Shown here piece by piece: positions 44,194-53,862 of a DNA stretch of 64,000 nt. The stretch lies in the NCBI RefSeq assembly GCF_000235445.1, contig NZ_JH378832.1, positions 215,457-279,456 on the forward strand. Reading direction: 5' to 3'. The notes under the pieces were generated by a model that ran no database searches, had not been told where the DNA came from, and was given only the letters and a program-made list of their open reading frames with translations. Position numbers and translations under genes: made by a program. This stretch comes from Johnsonella ignava ATCC 51276. Its GTDB lineage: Bacteria; Bacillota; Clostridia; Lachnospirales; Lachnospiraceae. Within the stretch, counting starts at the first letter, position 1. Each line of letters opens with the position of its first letter.

Positions 44194-45156
44194 TCATACA
44201 TAATTTTTTTTAGAATTATATTTTTTTATGTCCTTAGGATACATTCCTTTATATTTTTTGAAACAGGTGCTGAATTTGCTATGAGAAGAATAGCCTACGG
44301 CTTCCGCTATATCCTGAATTTTAAGAGAGGAGTTAAGCAGAAGAATTTCCGCCATATTCATTCGCCGTCTTTGAGTATATTCGGTAATTGTACATTGATA
44401 TTTTTGTCTAAATAATTTTTTAAGCTTTGTACCGCTCATAGTAGATATTTTTTCTAAAGTTTTTTGTGGAATTGAGGTTGCATAATGATCATCTATATAA
44501 TTGGCAACAATTTCCAAAGCTTCATCATCTGCAATGGATATCGGATTGTTATATTTATTTAAAAATGAGTCTATTGTTATACTCAGCCATTCCTTCGCCT
44601 TTGATTCAAAAAAGATTTCAGCGGCAGGAGAGTGCATCTTACAATGTAGTATATCTTTTGCAATTCTTTCTAAGGGTTTATTTATAATTGTACTGGTATT
44701 AAAAAATAAATTTTCATAATTACAAACTTTATTTTTGTAAGAGGACAGACATTCTTCTATCATGGATTGTTTAAAATTCATACCTATGCCTAAATATGGA
44801 AAGTTTTTATGCAGTATAAACCTATAGTTTTTAGATTTTTTTGTATTGAAAACATAGAGTGAGTTTGAAGAAAGATTTTGATAAGGATTAAAACTTTCAC
44901 CGTTTGCCGTAACTAAATAAGATGAGTAAAAGGAATAAAAATTATCCAAACCGGAAAAATTTGTATGTATAATCTCTTTTTTTATAAAAACATCATTAAT
45001 ATCAATCGTAAAATTTTTACCCTCATAAAACCAGTATATGCCTTCTGCATCATCCGTATTAAAACAAAATGTATGGCCTGCAGAGGAGTATTTTGTTTTA
45101 TCAGTACATTCATTTGTAGAAAAAAAGCTTTTAACAAAATTGTAAAAATCGCTCAT
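44194..45156 (-). CDS. AraC-family transcription regulator
   Basis: A 320-residue protein. The C-terminal 100 residues hold two helix-turn-helix motifs: 'TLEKISTMSGTKLKKLFRQKYQCTITEYTQRRRMNMAEILL' and 'KIQDIAEAVGYSSHSKFSTCFKKYKGMYPKDI'. The N-terminal 200 residues are a poorly conserved sensing domain. It is divergent from two ABC exporter genes. AraC regulators beside such pairs often respond to iron-siderophore complexes, so that is a reasonable but unproven role. Confidence 0.9.
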   Translation of the reverse strand: MSDFYNFVKSFFSTNECTDKTKYSSAGHTFCFNTDDAEGIYWFYEGKNFTIDINDVFIKKEIIHTNFSGLDNFYSFYSSYLVTANGESFNPYQNLSSNSLYVFNTKKSKNYRFILHKNFPYLGIGMNFKQSMIEECLSSYKNKVCNYENLFFNTSTIINKPLERIAKDILHCKMHSPAAEIFFESKAKEWLSITIDSFLNKYNNPISIADDEALEIVANYIDDHYATSIPQKTLEKISTMSGTKLKKLFRQKYQCTITEYTQRRRMNMAEILLLNSSLKIQDIAEAVGYSSHSKFSTCFKKYKGMYPKDIKKYNSKKNYV

Positions 45157-45182
45157 ATATACCTCCGTTTTATATTTTTATC

Positions 45183-45255
45183 CCGGATAGACATTATTCC
45201 GAATAGACATAGTTAGCTGCGTCTAATTGATTGAACTCTTTGTTTATTATATAAT
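45183..45255 (+). promoter_or_regulatory. AraC-type direct repeats and promoter of the ABC pair
   Basis: CCGGATAGACAT (45183-45194) and CCGAATAGACAT (45199-45210) are direct repeats 16 bases apart. Seventeen bases further is TTGATT (45227-45232), 17 bases, TATAAT (45250-45255). This is the geometry for activation by the divergent regulator. Confidence 0.7.
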
Positions 45256-45340
45256 AATTAAAAGACAAAAACAAGCAAAAAGCTGCCTGATATTAATAAT
45301 GAGTTAAAGTAAAACTCCTATAATCAGTCTAAATAGGATA

Positions 45341-45380
45341 ATTATTGAACTTATTGAATTTATTGAGCTTATTGAATTTT
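45341..45380. repeat. Short tandem repeats of TTATTGAA type in the ABC leader
   Basis: Four copies of TTATTGAA/TTATTGAG spaced 9-11 bases lie between the promoter and the start codon at 45402. They may bind a regulator or reflect slippage. Confidence 0.6.
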
Positions 45381-45401
45381 AAAAAAAGGAGGAATTATTA
45401 A

Positions 45402-47159
45402 TTGAAAAGCAAGAAAAAATCAATACTGAAAAGACTACTGCCTTATGGCGGTAAAAAAAGTGTTTTGCTTTATATCGCCATGATTATGTCTGCTGTTTCA
45501 GGTATTATGGTTTTGATGCCTATGATTTTTATTCACAGGATTGTAAAAAATTTAATTTTAAATGAAATAGTGGATTCTGCCTATGTAAGAGAAAATTCCA
45601 TTTATGCAGCGACATTTGCGGGACTGGGTTTGTTTATATACATTATAGGTCTTATATTATCCCATGTTTTCGCATTTGAAGTGGAAGATAATATTATTAA
45701 GACTTCGGTGAAAAAACTGATAAATAAACCATTAGGATATTTTGATAATAAAGAAAGCGGAAAAATCAGAAATATAATTGTATCCGGAGCTTCTGAAACT
45801 CATTCTTTTTTAGCACATCAACTCCCTGATATGGCGATGACAATTATATCTCCCATAGTTCTGCTTGTGTTTTTCTTTATTTTTAACTGGAAATTGGGAC
45901 TTGCAAGTATGGTACCGATGATTATCGGTATGATATTAATGTCGGCAATGATGACACCTGAAGCGGGAAAGATGAAAGATGAGTATTATGCAGAACTTTC
46001 CGAACTGTCTTCTCAGACTGTGGAATATGTCAGGGGAATTCCCGTGGTAAAAACATTTGCACAAAGTGTTGAAAGTTTTGATAAGTTATATTCATTAATT
46101 ATAAAAATAAAGGATGATGTGCTTAAGCTTACTATGAGTTATATGAATAAAATGTCATGGTTTGAAACTGTTTCCACATCTACGGCATTTTTCCTGGTAC
46201 CTGTGGCTTTATTGTTAATAAAATTTAACGGCAACTTGTCTAATGTGGTCGCAAATTCTGTTATTTATTTTCTGATAGGACCCACATTTGCCGTTTTTAT
46301 TATGAGAACGGCAACGATTACACAATTTAGCTATTTTGCAGAACTTTCTCTGAATAAAATTGAAAATATACTTGATTCTGATGATTTTATTTATGGAGAT
46401 AAAACAAGCTCTGATGTTGGAATCGAATTTAAAAATGTAAGCTTTTCTTATGGCGGCGAAAATGTCCTGGATAATATTTCTTTTAAGGTAAATAAGGGCG
46501 AGAGAGTTGCTTTAGTAGGCATGTCCGGCAGTGGTAAAACTACTGTGGCAAGGCTTGCCGCCAGATTTTATGATATTAAATCAGGTGTGATTTTTATTGG
46601 CGGAATTAATATAAAAGATTTTGAAAAAGACGCTTTAATGAAAAAAATTGCTTTTGTTTTTCAAAATTCCAAACTATTTAAAATGAGTTTACGGGATAAT
46701 CTCCTGATTGGAAAACCTGATGCAACGGATGAGGAGATAGACAGTGCTTTGATTAATTCAGGCTGTAAAGAAATAATTAAAGGCTTAGAAAATGGACTTG
46801 ATACTGTTTACGGAACAAGAGGCACATATTTTTCAGGCGGAGAAACTCAAAGACTTTCTATAGCAAGAGCCTTTCTCAAGAATGCGGATATTATAATTTT
46901 AGATGAAGCTACAGCTTTTGCGGACCCTGAAAACGAACACATAATTCAGGAGTCTTTTAAGAAGTTGTCAAAGAATAAGACAACACTGATGATTGCACAC
47001 AAACTATCTACTGTAATAGATGCGGACAGGATACTTGTTATGGAAAAAGGTAAAATTGTAGAAGAAGGTAAACATTCAGATTTGATAGCCATAAACGGGT
47101 ATTATAAAAAGCTTTGGGATGAATACCAAAAATCTGTAAATTGGAAGATAGGAGGTTAA
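45402..47159 (+). CDS. ABC exporter half-transporter, first subunit
   Basis: A 585-residue protein with six helices (about 20-300) and an ATPase domain. Walker A GMSGSGKTT near 375, signature YFSGGETQRLSIARAF, Walker B ADIIILDEATAFADPENE and H-loop MIAHKLSTV. The signature has SGGE and the D-loop DPEN instead of D-V-x-T, as in the IrtA/YbtP-type group. The start is TTG at 45402 with AAAGGAGG. Forms a heterodimer with the next gene, 3 bases on. Confidence 0.88.
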   Translation: MKSKKKSILKRLLPYGGKKSVLLYIAMIMSAVSGIMVLMPMIFIHRIVKNLILNEIVDSAYVRENSIYAATFAGLGLFIYIIGLILSHVFAFEVEDNIIKTSVKKLINKPLGYFDNKESGKIRNIIVSGASETHSFLAHQLPDMAMTIISPIVLLVFFFIFNWKLGLASMVPMIIGMILMSAMMTPEAGKMKDEYYAELSELSSQTVEYVRGIPVVKTFAQSVESFDKLYSLIIKIKDDVLKLTMSYMNKMSWFETVSTSTAFFLVPVALLLIKFNGNLSNVVANSVIYFLIGPTFAVFIMRTATITQFSYFAELSLNKIENILDSDDFIYGDKTSSDVGIEFKNVSFSYGGENVLDNISFKVNKGERVALVGMSGSGKTTVARLAARFYDIKSGVIFIGGINIKDFEKDALMKKIAFVFQNSKLFKMSLRDNLLIGKPDATDEEIDSALINSGCKEIIKGLENGLDTVYGTRGTYFSGGETQRLSIARAFLKNADIIILDEATAFADPENEHIIQESFKKLSKNKTTLMIAHKLSTVIDADRILVMEKGKIVEEGKHSDLIAINGYYKKLWDEYQKSVNWKIGG

Positions 47160-47162
47160 GAT

Positions 47163-48887
47163 ATGATTTCTTATTTTATGAAACGATATGCTATGTCGGA
47201 AAAAGGCGCAATTAATTTAAAAAAAGCAATCTTTTCACATATCTTTGTCAATTTAACGAAATTATTTGCACCAATGATTGCCTTTATGTTTTTGTTCCAG
47301 TATATAGGCATTTTAAAGGGTATTGAAAGTTATAATTTCACTCCGCTCCATTATGTTATATTAATCATAGTAATGATGATAGTAATGTTTTTAGTTGCAA
47401 GATGGGATTATGTAAGACTATACACCAATGTGTATAACGAGAGTGCAAATTCAAGAATTGATTTGGCGGAAAGATTAAAGAAATTACCTCTTTCTTATTT
47501 TGGAAAAAGAGATTTAACAGATCTTGCGGAAACTATGATGAATGACATGACCTTATATGAAACTATATTTTCACATGCCGTTCCTCAAATATATGCAACC
47601 ACTGTTTCCACAAGTGTCATTGCTTTAATGCTTATTATTTATAACCCGAAATTGGCTTTTGCAGCATTGTGGGTGATTCCGGTTTCACTTCTAATAATAT
47701 TTTTATCAAAGAAAAGTCAGAAAAAAATAGTACAAAGCTGGATAGATGATAATCGCAAGGTGTTTGATGATTTGCAGGAAAAGATTGAGCAGATAGAACA
47801 AATAAAATCTTACAATTTAGAAGAACGAATGCTGAATGATTTCTTCACAAAATTAAATATGTCTACAAAACAGAAAACAAAGGGCGAAGCTGCTGCAGGA
47901 ATATTTACAGGAATAGCCACTGCAGTTTTAAAACTTGGCATTATAAGCGTTGCCGTTATCGGTGTAAACATGCTTATGGCAGGTGAGATAAGTGTACTGG
48001 TTTATATAACGTTTTTAATGCTGACAACGAGTATTTATCTCCCTATAGAGGGAATAATTACTTTTATGTCTATGATAATTATGCTTGATGCTGTGGTTGG
48101 AAGAATAAAAGAAATAAAAACTATGCCGATTCAGGAAGGCAAAAAACATATGGAAATTAAAAATTATGATATTGAATTTAAAGATGTTTATTTTGGATAT
48201 GATAATTATTCCGTAATAAATGGTGTGAGTTTTATCGCAAAGCAAGGTGAGATCACAGCCTTAATCGGTTCAAGCGGAAGCGGAAAAACAACGCTTACCA
48301 AACTTGCCGCAAGATTTTGGGATATAGACAGAGGGAAGATTTTAATAGGCACGGAAGATATAAGTAAGGTTGAGCCGGAAACTTTACTTAAAAATTTCTC
48401 CATAGTATTTCAAGATGTTATCCTATTTAATTCAAGCATAAAGGATAACATTAAAATCGGCAAAAAGGATGCTACAGATGATGAAATAGTAAGGGCGGCT
48501 AAAATAGCAAGATGTTATGATTTTATAAATAAAATGCCTGAAGGAATCGATACGATAATAGGAGAAAACGGACAAAGACTTTCCGGCGGAGAAAGGCAAA
48601 GAATATCAATAGCAAGGGCTGTTCTTAAAGATGCACCGATTATACTGCTTGATGAAGCTACCGCATCTCTTGATGTTGAAAATGAAAGCCTTATTCAGGA
48701 AGCTTTGTCTGAACTTATAAAAGAAAAAACAGTTATAGTTATTGCTCACAGGCTCAGAACAATAAGAAATGCAAATAAAATTGTTTTATTAAATGCCGGA
48801 AAAATAGAGGCAATAGGTACAGACAGCGAACTTTGTAAAAGCTCAGAATTTTATAGGGCAATGCTTGAAATATCAAATATTCGGTAA
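47163..48887 (+). CDS. ABC exporter half-transporter, second subunit
   Basis: A 574-residue partner with the same layout: membrane domain to about 310, Walker A GSSGSGKTT near 368, signature RLSGGERQRISIARAV, Walker B APIILLDEATASLDVENE and H-loop VIAHRLRTI. Together with the first subunit and the AraC regulator this resembles YbtP/YbtQ-like siderophore transport sets, but drug or peptide export cannot be excluded. A perfect terminator follows. Confidence 0.88.
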   Translation: MISYFMKRYAMSEKGAINLKKAIFSHIFVNLTKLFAPMIAFMFLFQYIGILKGIESYNFTPLHYVILIIVMMIVMFLVARWDYVRLYTNVYNESANSRIDLAERLKKLPLSYFGKRDLTDLAETMMNDMTLYETIFSHAVPQIYATTVSTSVIALMLIIYNPKLAFAALWVIPVSLLIIFLSKKSQKKIVQSWIDDNRKVFDDLQEKIEQIEQIKSYNLEERMLNDFFTKLNMSTKQKTKGEAAAGIFTGIATAVLKLGIISVAVIGVNMLMAGEISVLVYITFLMLTTSIYLPIEGIITFMSMIIMLDAVVGRIKEIKTMPIQEGKKHMEIKNYDIEFKDVYFGYDNYSVINGVSFIAKQGEITALIGSSGSGKTTLTKLAARFWDIDRGKILIGTEDISKVEPETLLKNFSIVFQDVILFNSSIKDNIKIGKKDATDDEIVRAAKIARCYDFINKMPEGIDTIIGENGQRLSGGERQRISIARAVLKDAPIILLDEATASLDVENESLIQEALSELIKEKTVIVIAHRLRTIRNANKIVLLNAGKIEAIGTDSELCKSSEFYRAMLEISNIR

Positions 48888-48909
48888 GAACTGAGGCAAA
48901 CAGCGGATG

Positions 48910-48964
48910 CCGGCATTTTCTCGGATAACTTACGTATAATCCGAGAAAATGCCGGTTCTTTTTT
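48910..48964 (+). terminator. Terminator after the ABC pair
   Basis: Perfect 17-bp arms CCGGCATTTTCTCGGAT (48910-48926) and its complement (48939-48955), followed by TTCTTTTTT. Confidence 0.92.
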
Positions 48965-49016
48965 CCTTAAAAGATATAAAAGATAAACCATACTCCAATC
49001 GGATCAAGGACTATAA

Positions 49017-49739
49017 TTATATTTTATCACAACATCTTTGTGCTTCATAAGTATGTGCTATAACTGTTTGTAAATATTTTGCCGCCTGTACAGTATTGTT
49101 AAATTCAAGTTCTCTATAATCAATTATTTCCCCCAAATTTATACTTACATTAGCCGAGCGTAATTTATGTTCACGCTCATAACACGCTTCTGAATTATAA
49201 AATGTAACAGGAACAATACGAGCCGCTGTCTTGGCGACTAATTTAAAACTGCCCGGTTTAAAATCCCTGACTTTTTCCTCCTTAGTTCTTCCTCCCTCGG
49301 GAAAAATTACAATCGAATATCCGTTTTCCAGCCTTTCAATGCCTTTATTAATTACTTCTATTGATTTTTTAATATCACCTCGCTCTAAAAACAAACATCC
49401 GACATCCACAAACCATTTTCCTATAAACGGAAATTTTTTAATCTCACTTTTTCCTATAAATATAAATGGTCGCTCCATTATCGCTATCATTATCAAACTG
49501 TCAAAGTTGCTTCTATGATTTCCGATATAAACAACCGGTTCATCGTACATTGTACATCCCTGAACTTCTATCTTTACACCTAATATTTTTAACATTTTTC
49601 TTATAATCTTCTGTAAGCTGTAAAAATTTGCATCATGCTCATCTTTCTTATTCTTATATCTTATATGATTCATCAATCTTTTAGGATATGAATATAACAT
49701 AGCTAAAAGAAAATACAATAATGTAACGATAATTCTCAT
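49017..49739 (-). CDS. plsC: 1-acyl-glycerol-3-phosphate acyltransferase-like
   Basis: A 240-residue acyltransferase. The catalytic HX4D is in IGNHRSNFDSL near residue 73-78, the substrate motif FPEGGRTKE near 150, and a hydrophobic N-terminus anchors it. PlsC makes phosphatidic acid in lipid synthesis. Related proteins act on other lipids, so specificity is likely rather than certain. Single gene. Confidence 0.88.
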   Translation of the reverse strand: MRIIVTLLYFLLAMLYSYPKRLMNHIRYKNKKDEHDANFYSLQKIIRKMLKILGVKIEVQGCTMYDEPVVYIGNHRSNFDSLIMIAIMERPFIFIGKSEIKKFPFIGKWFVDVGCLFLERGDIKKSIEVINKGIERLENGYSIVIFPEGGRTKEEKVRDFKPGSFKLVAKTAARIVPVTFYNSEACYEREHKLRSANVSINLGEIIDYRELEFNNTVQAAKYLQTVIAHTYEAQRCCDKI

Positions 49740-49924
49740 ATCATCTTTTCCTTTTTATATCAACTTCCCATTAGCTCCATAACTTTTCTTGCTATTAATA
49801 TTTTAAATATCATAATATATTCTAAAATATTTTAATATTAAACTTACAAAATACAATTTTTATATTTTATTTCTCTTATTATAAATTTTATGAAACAAAT
49901 TTAAAAAAGCTGTATCAAAATATA

Positions 49925-50431
49925 CTATACCTGATTGTTCCAATCAAGCCTATGCAGATCGCCCTTTGTAGCCATATTTTTAAAATTATTCTGTCTTAAA
50001 GCCTCGTAAAGTATTATTGAAACCGAGTTTGAAAGATTTAGGCTGCGTATATCGCCCCACATAGGTATGCGTATACATCCCTGTCGGTTTTGCACCAGCA
50101 TCTCTTCAGGAATACCTGCACTCTCCTTCCCGAACATTATATAATCATCCGGATTAAATTTCACATCACAATAAATCTTTTGAGCTTTTGTAGTTGCCAT
50201 GTATATACACTTTAATGCAGCCGGATTTTTCTCATAAAAATCAGCTGTATCCGTATATCGCCTTACATCAAGCTTATCCCAATAATCAAGTCCTGAACGC
50301 TTAATCGCTTTTTCATTCAGCCTGAATCCCAAAGGTTCTATAAGATGCAGCACTGCACCCACAGCTGCACAGGTTCTGCCTATATTGCCGGTATTTGACG
50401 GTATCTCAGGCTCAAGAAGCACTATGTTCAT
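49925..50431 (-). CDS. trmL: tRNA (cytidine(34)-2'-O)-methyltransferase TrmL
   Basis: A 168-residue SPOUT enzyme that methylates the wobble base of certain leucine tRNAs. MNIVLLEPEIPSNTGNIGRTC at the start, 'YIMFGKESAGIPEEML' and 'CIRIPMWGDIRSLNLSNSVSIILYEALRQ' form the knotted SAM site. Length is that of TrmL rather than longer SpoU proteins. Confidence 0.95.
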   Translation of the reverse strand: MNIVLLEPEIPSNTGNIGRTCAAVGAVLHLIEPLGFRLNEKAIKRSGLDYWDKLDVRRYTDTADFYEKNPAALKCIYMATTKAQKIYCDVKFNPDDYIMFGKESAGIPEEMLVQNRQGCIRIPMWGDIRSLNLSNSVSIILYEALRQNNFKNMATKGDLHRLDWNNQV

Positions 50432-50495
50432 TTAAAACTTTCTCCTGATATAATAAAATAATATAGTCGGTTCCAAAATAAAAACGCTGTATATT

Positions 50496-51095
50496 TTAAA
50501 AATCTCCTTTGATTTTTTCAATATCCGCTCCGAGTTTATATATCTCATCCTTTGCAGGACGGTTAATATATTCGATATTTTCCTTATCAACTATAAGCTT
50601 TTCCCTGTCTGTACAGAGTATTCCAATCTTTGCAGTGCAGATACCCGCAGACTCCAGGCTGTCAATTATACTGTAAGAATCCTTGCAAAATATTATATAT
50701 GAGCTGCTTAGAAGTCTGTACGGATTTAATTTATAATATTCGCAGATTTCAACTGTAAGTTGGGTTATAGGTATGGCTTTAAGCCTTATCCTCATACCGC
50801 AGTCATTATCACAGGCATATTTAAAAAGTGCACCGAGTATGCCGCCTTCATCCGCCTTTATTATATCAGCACTTTTCAAACAGCTTCCACATGCCTTTAT
50901 TATAATATCCTCAGAAAGTTTTTCATAAATATCCGCCCGACTTTTGTATAAGCTAAGACAGGAGCTGTTAAATTTCTTTAACAGCTCCTCCTTTTTAATC
51001 TTTAATATTAAGTCTGTCCCTTTTTCACCTGCACAGCCTGCAACTACTATATCTCCTGTATATAGATACTGCTTATCCTCCGATTTTTCATTCAT
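50496..51095 (-). CDS. AIR synthase-related C-terminal-domain protein
   Basis: A 199-residue protein resembling the C-terminal domain of HypE/ThiL/PurM-type proteins without the ATP-binding N-terminal half: 'DIVVAGCAGEKGTDLIL' at the start, 'ADEGGILGALFKYA' (equivalent of the V-T-E-G-G turn, here with ADEGG), and 'LKAIPITQLTVEICEYYKLNPYRLLSS'. Clostridia often encode such proteins; the role is unknown. It is coupled to the VanW gene, 2 bases apart. Confidence 0.7.
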   Translation of the reverse strand: MNEKSEDKQYLYTGDIVVAGCAGEKGTDLILKIKKEELLKKFNSSCLSLYKSRADIYEKLSEDIIIKACGSCLKSADIIKADEGGILGALFKYACDNDCGMRIRLKAIPITQLTVEICEYYKLNPYRLLSSSYIIFCKDSYSIIDSLESAGICTAKIGILCTDREKLIVDKENIEYINRPAKDEIYKLGADIEKIKGDF

Positions 51096-51097
51096 TA

Positions 51098-52648
51098 TTA
51101 CTCTCCCGGTCCTATAGGTTCAACTACCGGAGCAGGGGTTACCGCTTCAGTTGTTGAGCTTCCCGGTCCTTTTGTTGTTTCCTTAGGTGATTCATTGCCC
51201 TTTGTAGGAGATGTACTTGAAGATCCCGGATTCGAAGGATTCGGATCGGTATTTTCTGATGAAGAAACATCTGAACCCTGTGCTGATGATGAAGCAGCAG
51301 CTTTACCTGCTCCCGTACCTCTTCTGTAAACGGAATTTGAAACCATATATGTATCAGTTGATATAAGAGTCTTTTCAACCTGTGCACCATTTACCGTTAC
51401 TACCTTCCAAAGCCTTGAGGTCCTTCCGTTATGCCCTGCAGACTCCTTTACCTGTGAGCCGGCAGGAAGACTCGGATCATCCTTATAGGTAACTCCTGCC
51501 GGAGTATTTGAAAGCACCTCTGAAACATATTCAACCTTGCGGTCTGCCGATCTGGTTTCCTTGCCCCATATAGTAAATGTCAGTTTTCCGCCATTGGTAT
51601 AGCTCTCAACATATATAGGCGTATCCTTGTTATTTACAATCTTTATATCTTTGTAGGTTCCCGCTATCGCCGCATCTGCACTTGCAGGGCAATAACTTAC
51701 CGTCATTGAATGGTTTTTTCTCTCCTTAATGCCTATCTCCGCACGAAGCGAAGCGTTATAAAGAGTGGTTGCTATCTGGCATGCACCTCCGCCCACACTG
51801 TCAACAACCTGTCCGTTTTCATAGGCATGAGCTATCTGGTATCCGTTTTCAGCAGTAAAGGGCTTCATATTTTCATAGCCTGAAAGTACTTCTCCGGGCA
51901 TAAGCAGATGCCCGTTAAGTTTATTTGAACCTACTCTTATATTATTTGCCCTTGCCGCCGATGAACTGGAAAAATCAGTTGTATAGGTACCAAGTACATC
52001 TTTTATCGCTTCAAGATCTGAACGCTTTATCTTTGCCTTGTCAACCTCAGTATCGGCTGTGATATTTACCTGTGAACCGTCCTGTACCGACTTAAGTGCT
52101 TCATCAAGCTTAAGCTTCGTAGAGTCCTTATCTATCTTTACACCGTCTGATTCGTCCTTTATTTTAAACTGCCCATTTTCCCTGGTAATTGAGGCGTTTG
52201 AAACTTTTGAAGCAAACATATCAAAATTCTTATCCATAAATTCATCAAATTTTGTCCTGTCCGTTTCAATCTTACAATCTATATTAACAGGATTTTGCTG
52301 CAAATCCGCCTGTTTCATATAACGATTTACGATATTGCCGGCAGTATAATCATTTACCGCCTGTTTTGCCATATCCACTTCCTTCCACTCAACTCCGAGG
52401 TCCTTTGCGGTAGTTGAAGCCTTATGACCGTTCACCTCAATCTCTATTGTCCGGTTTTCTATACTGTCGGCATAAGCCGCAATCTTTTCATCAGCCTCCT
52501 GAGGAGTCAGACCTTCAATTTGGACATTTCCCACGTTTAAACCTGAAGGCACTGTCGCCGCATATGAATTATCTATATTAATAAAAAGTCCTATACCAGC
52601 CAAAGCTGCTATTAAAGCACTCTTAGTCATTAAGGGACTCAATCTCAT
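51098..52648 (-). CDS. VanW family protein with peptidoglycan-binding-type domain
   Basis: A 516-residue secreted or anchored protein. Signal sequence about 8-30 (SALIAALAGIGLFINIDNSYA), a PG_binding_4-like domain about 70-220, then the VanW domain about 225-385 ('NIRVGSNKLNGHLLMPGEVLSGYENM', 'GGGACQIATTLYNASLRAEIGIKERKNHSM'), a G5-like strand part, and a Ser/Thr/Pro-rich tail from 440. VanW genes also occur in vancomycin clusters, but most members, like this one, have no such context and an unknown cell-wall role. Confidence 0.88.
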   Translation of the reverse strand: MRLSPLMTKSALIAALAGIGLFINIDNSYAATVPSGLNVGNVQIEGLTPQEADEKIAAYADSIENRTIEIEVNGHKASTTAKDLGVEWKEVDMAKQAVNDYTAGNIVNRYMKQADLQQNPVNIDCKIETDRTKFDEFMDKNFDMFASKVSNASITRENGQFKIKDESDGVKIDKDSTKLKLDEALKSVQDGSQVNITADTEVDKAKIKRSDLEAIKDVLGTYTTDFSSSSAARANNIRVGSNKLNGHLLMPGEVLSGYENMKPFTAENGYQIAHAYENGQVVDSVGGGACQIATTLYNASLRAEIGIKERKNHSMTVSYCPASADAAIAGTYKDIKIVNNKDTPIYVESYTNGGKLTFTIWGKETRSADRKVEYVSEVLSNTPAGVTYKDDPSLPAGSQVKESAGHNGRTSRLWKVVTVNGAQVEKTLISTDTYMVSNSVYRRGTGAGKAAASSSAQGSDVSSSENTDPNPSNPGSSSTSPTKGNESPKETTKGPGSSTTEAVTPAPVVEPIGPGE

Positions 52649-52732
52649 GACCTTAGTTTTCCTCCTTGAAAATATTCAACATTTATTTCTTTATAAAAAT
52701 TTGCCCTTTATATGTATTCAGGCACCACTATA

Positions 52733-52837
52733 TTAAAAATATGCAGTCCACAATCCTGCAAGCATTGGAAGTATCATTGCAATAACAATTATAATTACAA
52801 TAATCGTGGATATTAATTGATTTCTCTTCTTTTTCAT
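52733..52837 (-). CDS. 34-residue single-helix membrane peptide
   Basis: MKKKRNQLISTIIVIIIVIA followed by MILPMLAGLWTAYF. The ATG follows GTGAGGACAG, a good site. Composition (Lys-rich start, one helix, MLP turn) resembles the tiny stress-linked membrane peptides of Firmicutes such as Prli42, but length and motifs are too short to name it. It lies upstream of vanW on the same strand. Confidence 0.6.
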   Translation of the reverse strand: MKKKRNQLISTIIVIIIVIAMILPMLAGLWTAYF

Positions 52838-53163
52838 CTGTCCTCACCTGCCGTCTTAATCAGCCAGCTTTAAATATTTACAAATTTACACACCTGTTTT
52901 GTATCTGCAGCAAATCTTCCATATCATGTAAACCGGATTGTATGTAGACATCTCTCCCAGATACTGACAGTTATTTTAAGATAGTTCAAAAAATTACGCA
53001 AGTGTTCTTTTTGTGTCCTGGCAGTTTTTTAGTGTTTTTTATCTTAATATTCAATAACTTTTCCATGAAGATACATAATATAAATATAAATTTTAAAGCT
53101 GTAATTTTTATTAAAATACCATTATAACGGGAAATTATAAACTCATTTTTCCTATATTTATAT
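52838..53163. other. Intergenic stretch without recognisable gene
   Basis: AT-rich, 326 bases between nth and the small membrane peptide. I see no convincing reading frame, hairpin or promoter pair. Confidence 0.4.
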
Positions 53164-53853
53164 TTATGTAGCCTGAATTGAGTTGCCGTTTTTCATTATA
53201 CCTGTCGGACAGTCCTTATTTAAAAAACACTCACCGCATTTTTCACGCCTTGCAATACATATAGTTCTTCCAAGCGTTATTATATCAATATTCCATAGTA
53301 TCCAATGATCCTTCGGAAGTATTTCCATAAGGTCATTTTCAACCTTAACCGGATCTTCATTTACGGTAAGCCCCAGCTTGGCACTTATCCTTTTTACATG
53401 CGTATCAACCACTATACTTGGAATATCATAAATATTTCCCCTTATAACATTGGCAGTCTTTCTCCCTACTCCTGCCAGACTTACAAGTGCGTCTATATCG
53501 GAAGGAACCTTTCCGTCATATACTTCGAGCAATCTTTTGGCACAAAGTATCAGATTTTTTGCCTTTGCTCTATAAAGTCCTATTGAATTGATATCTCTTT
53601 CCATTTCTTTTATATCCGCACATGCAAAGTCATTTAAAGTCTTATATTTTACAAACAAATCATTTGTTACTATATTAACTCTTTCATCAGTGCATTGTGC
53701 ACTTAATATTACTGCAAATAACAGCTGCCAGTCATATCGGTAGTTCAAAAAACATCTTTTTTGTGTACCGTACTTATTATCAAGCTTTTCAAGTATTCTG
53801 GCAACCCTTTCATGTTTCGCTTTTTTAGTTTCTTTAAATGTACCTTTTTTCAT
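53164..53853 (-). CDS. nth: Endonuclease III
   Basis: A 229-residue DNA glycosylase/AP lyase for oxidised pyrimidines. HhH motif 'LVSLAGVGRKTANVIRGNIY' with the catalytic Lys, the Asp in 'VVDTHVKRISAKLGL', and the iron-sulfur loop C-x6-C-x2-C-x5-C in CIARREKCGECFLNKDC. Starts nine bases after the deaminase gene's stop, so they share a transcript. Confidence 0.96.
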   Translation of the reverse strand: MKKGTFKETKKAKHERVARILEKLDNKYGTQKRCFLNYRYDWQLLFAVILSAQCTDERVNIVTNDLFVKYKTLNDFACADIKEMERDINSIGLYRAKAKNLILCAKRLLEVYDGKVPSDIDALVSLAGVGRKTANVIRGNIYDIPSIVVDTHVKRISAKLGLTVNEDPVKVENDLMEILPKDHWILWNIDIITLGRTICIARREKCGECFLNKDCPTGIMKNGNSIQAT

Positions 53854-53862
53854 ATAATCAGC

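Noticed and set aside
51098..52648. Vancomycin resistance gene
   Set aside because: The VanW domain is common in Clostridia; no vanHAX, vanRS or vanG-type ligase genes are nearby.
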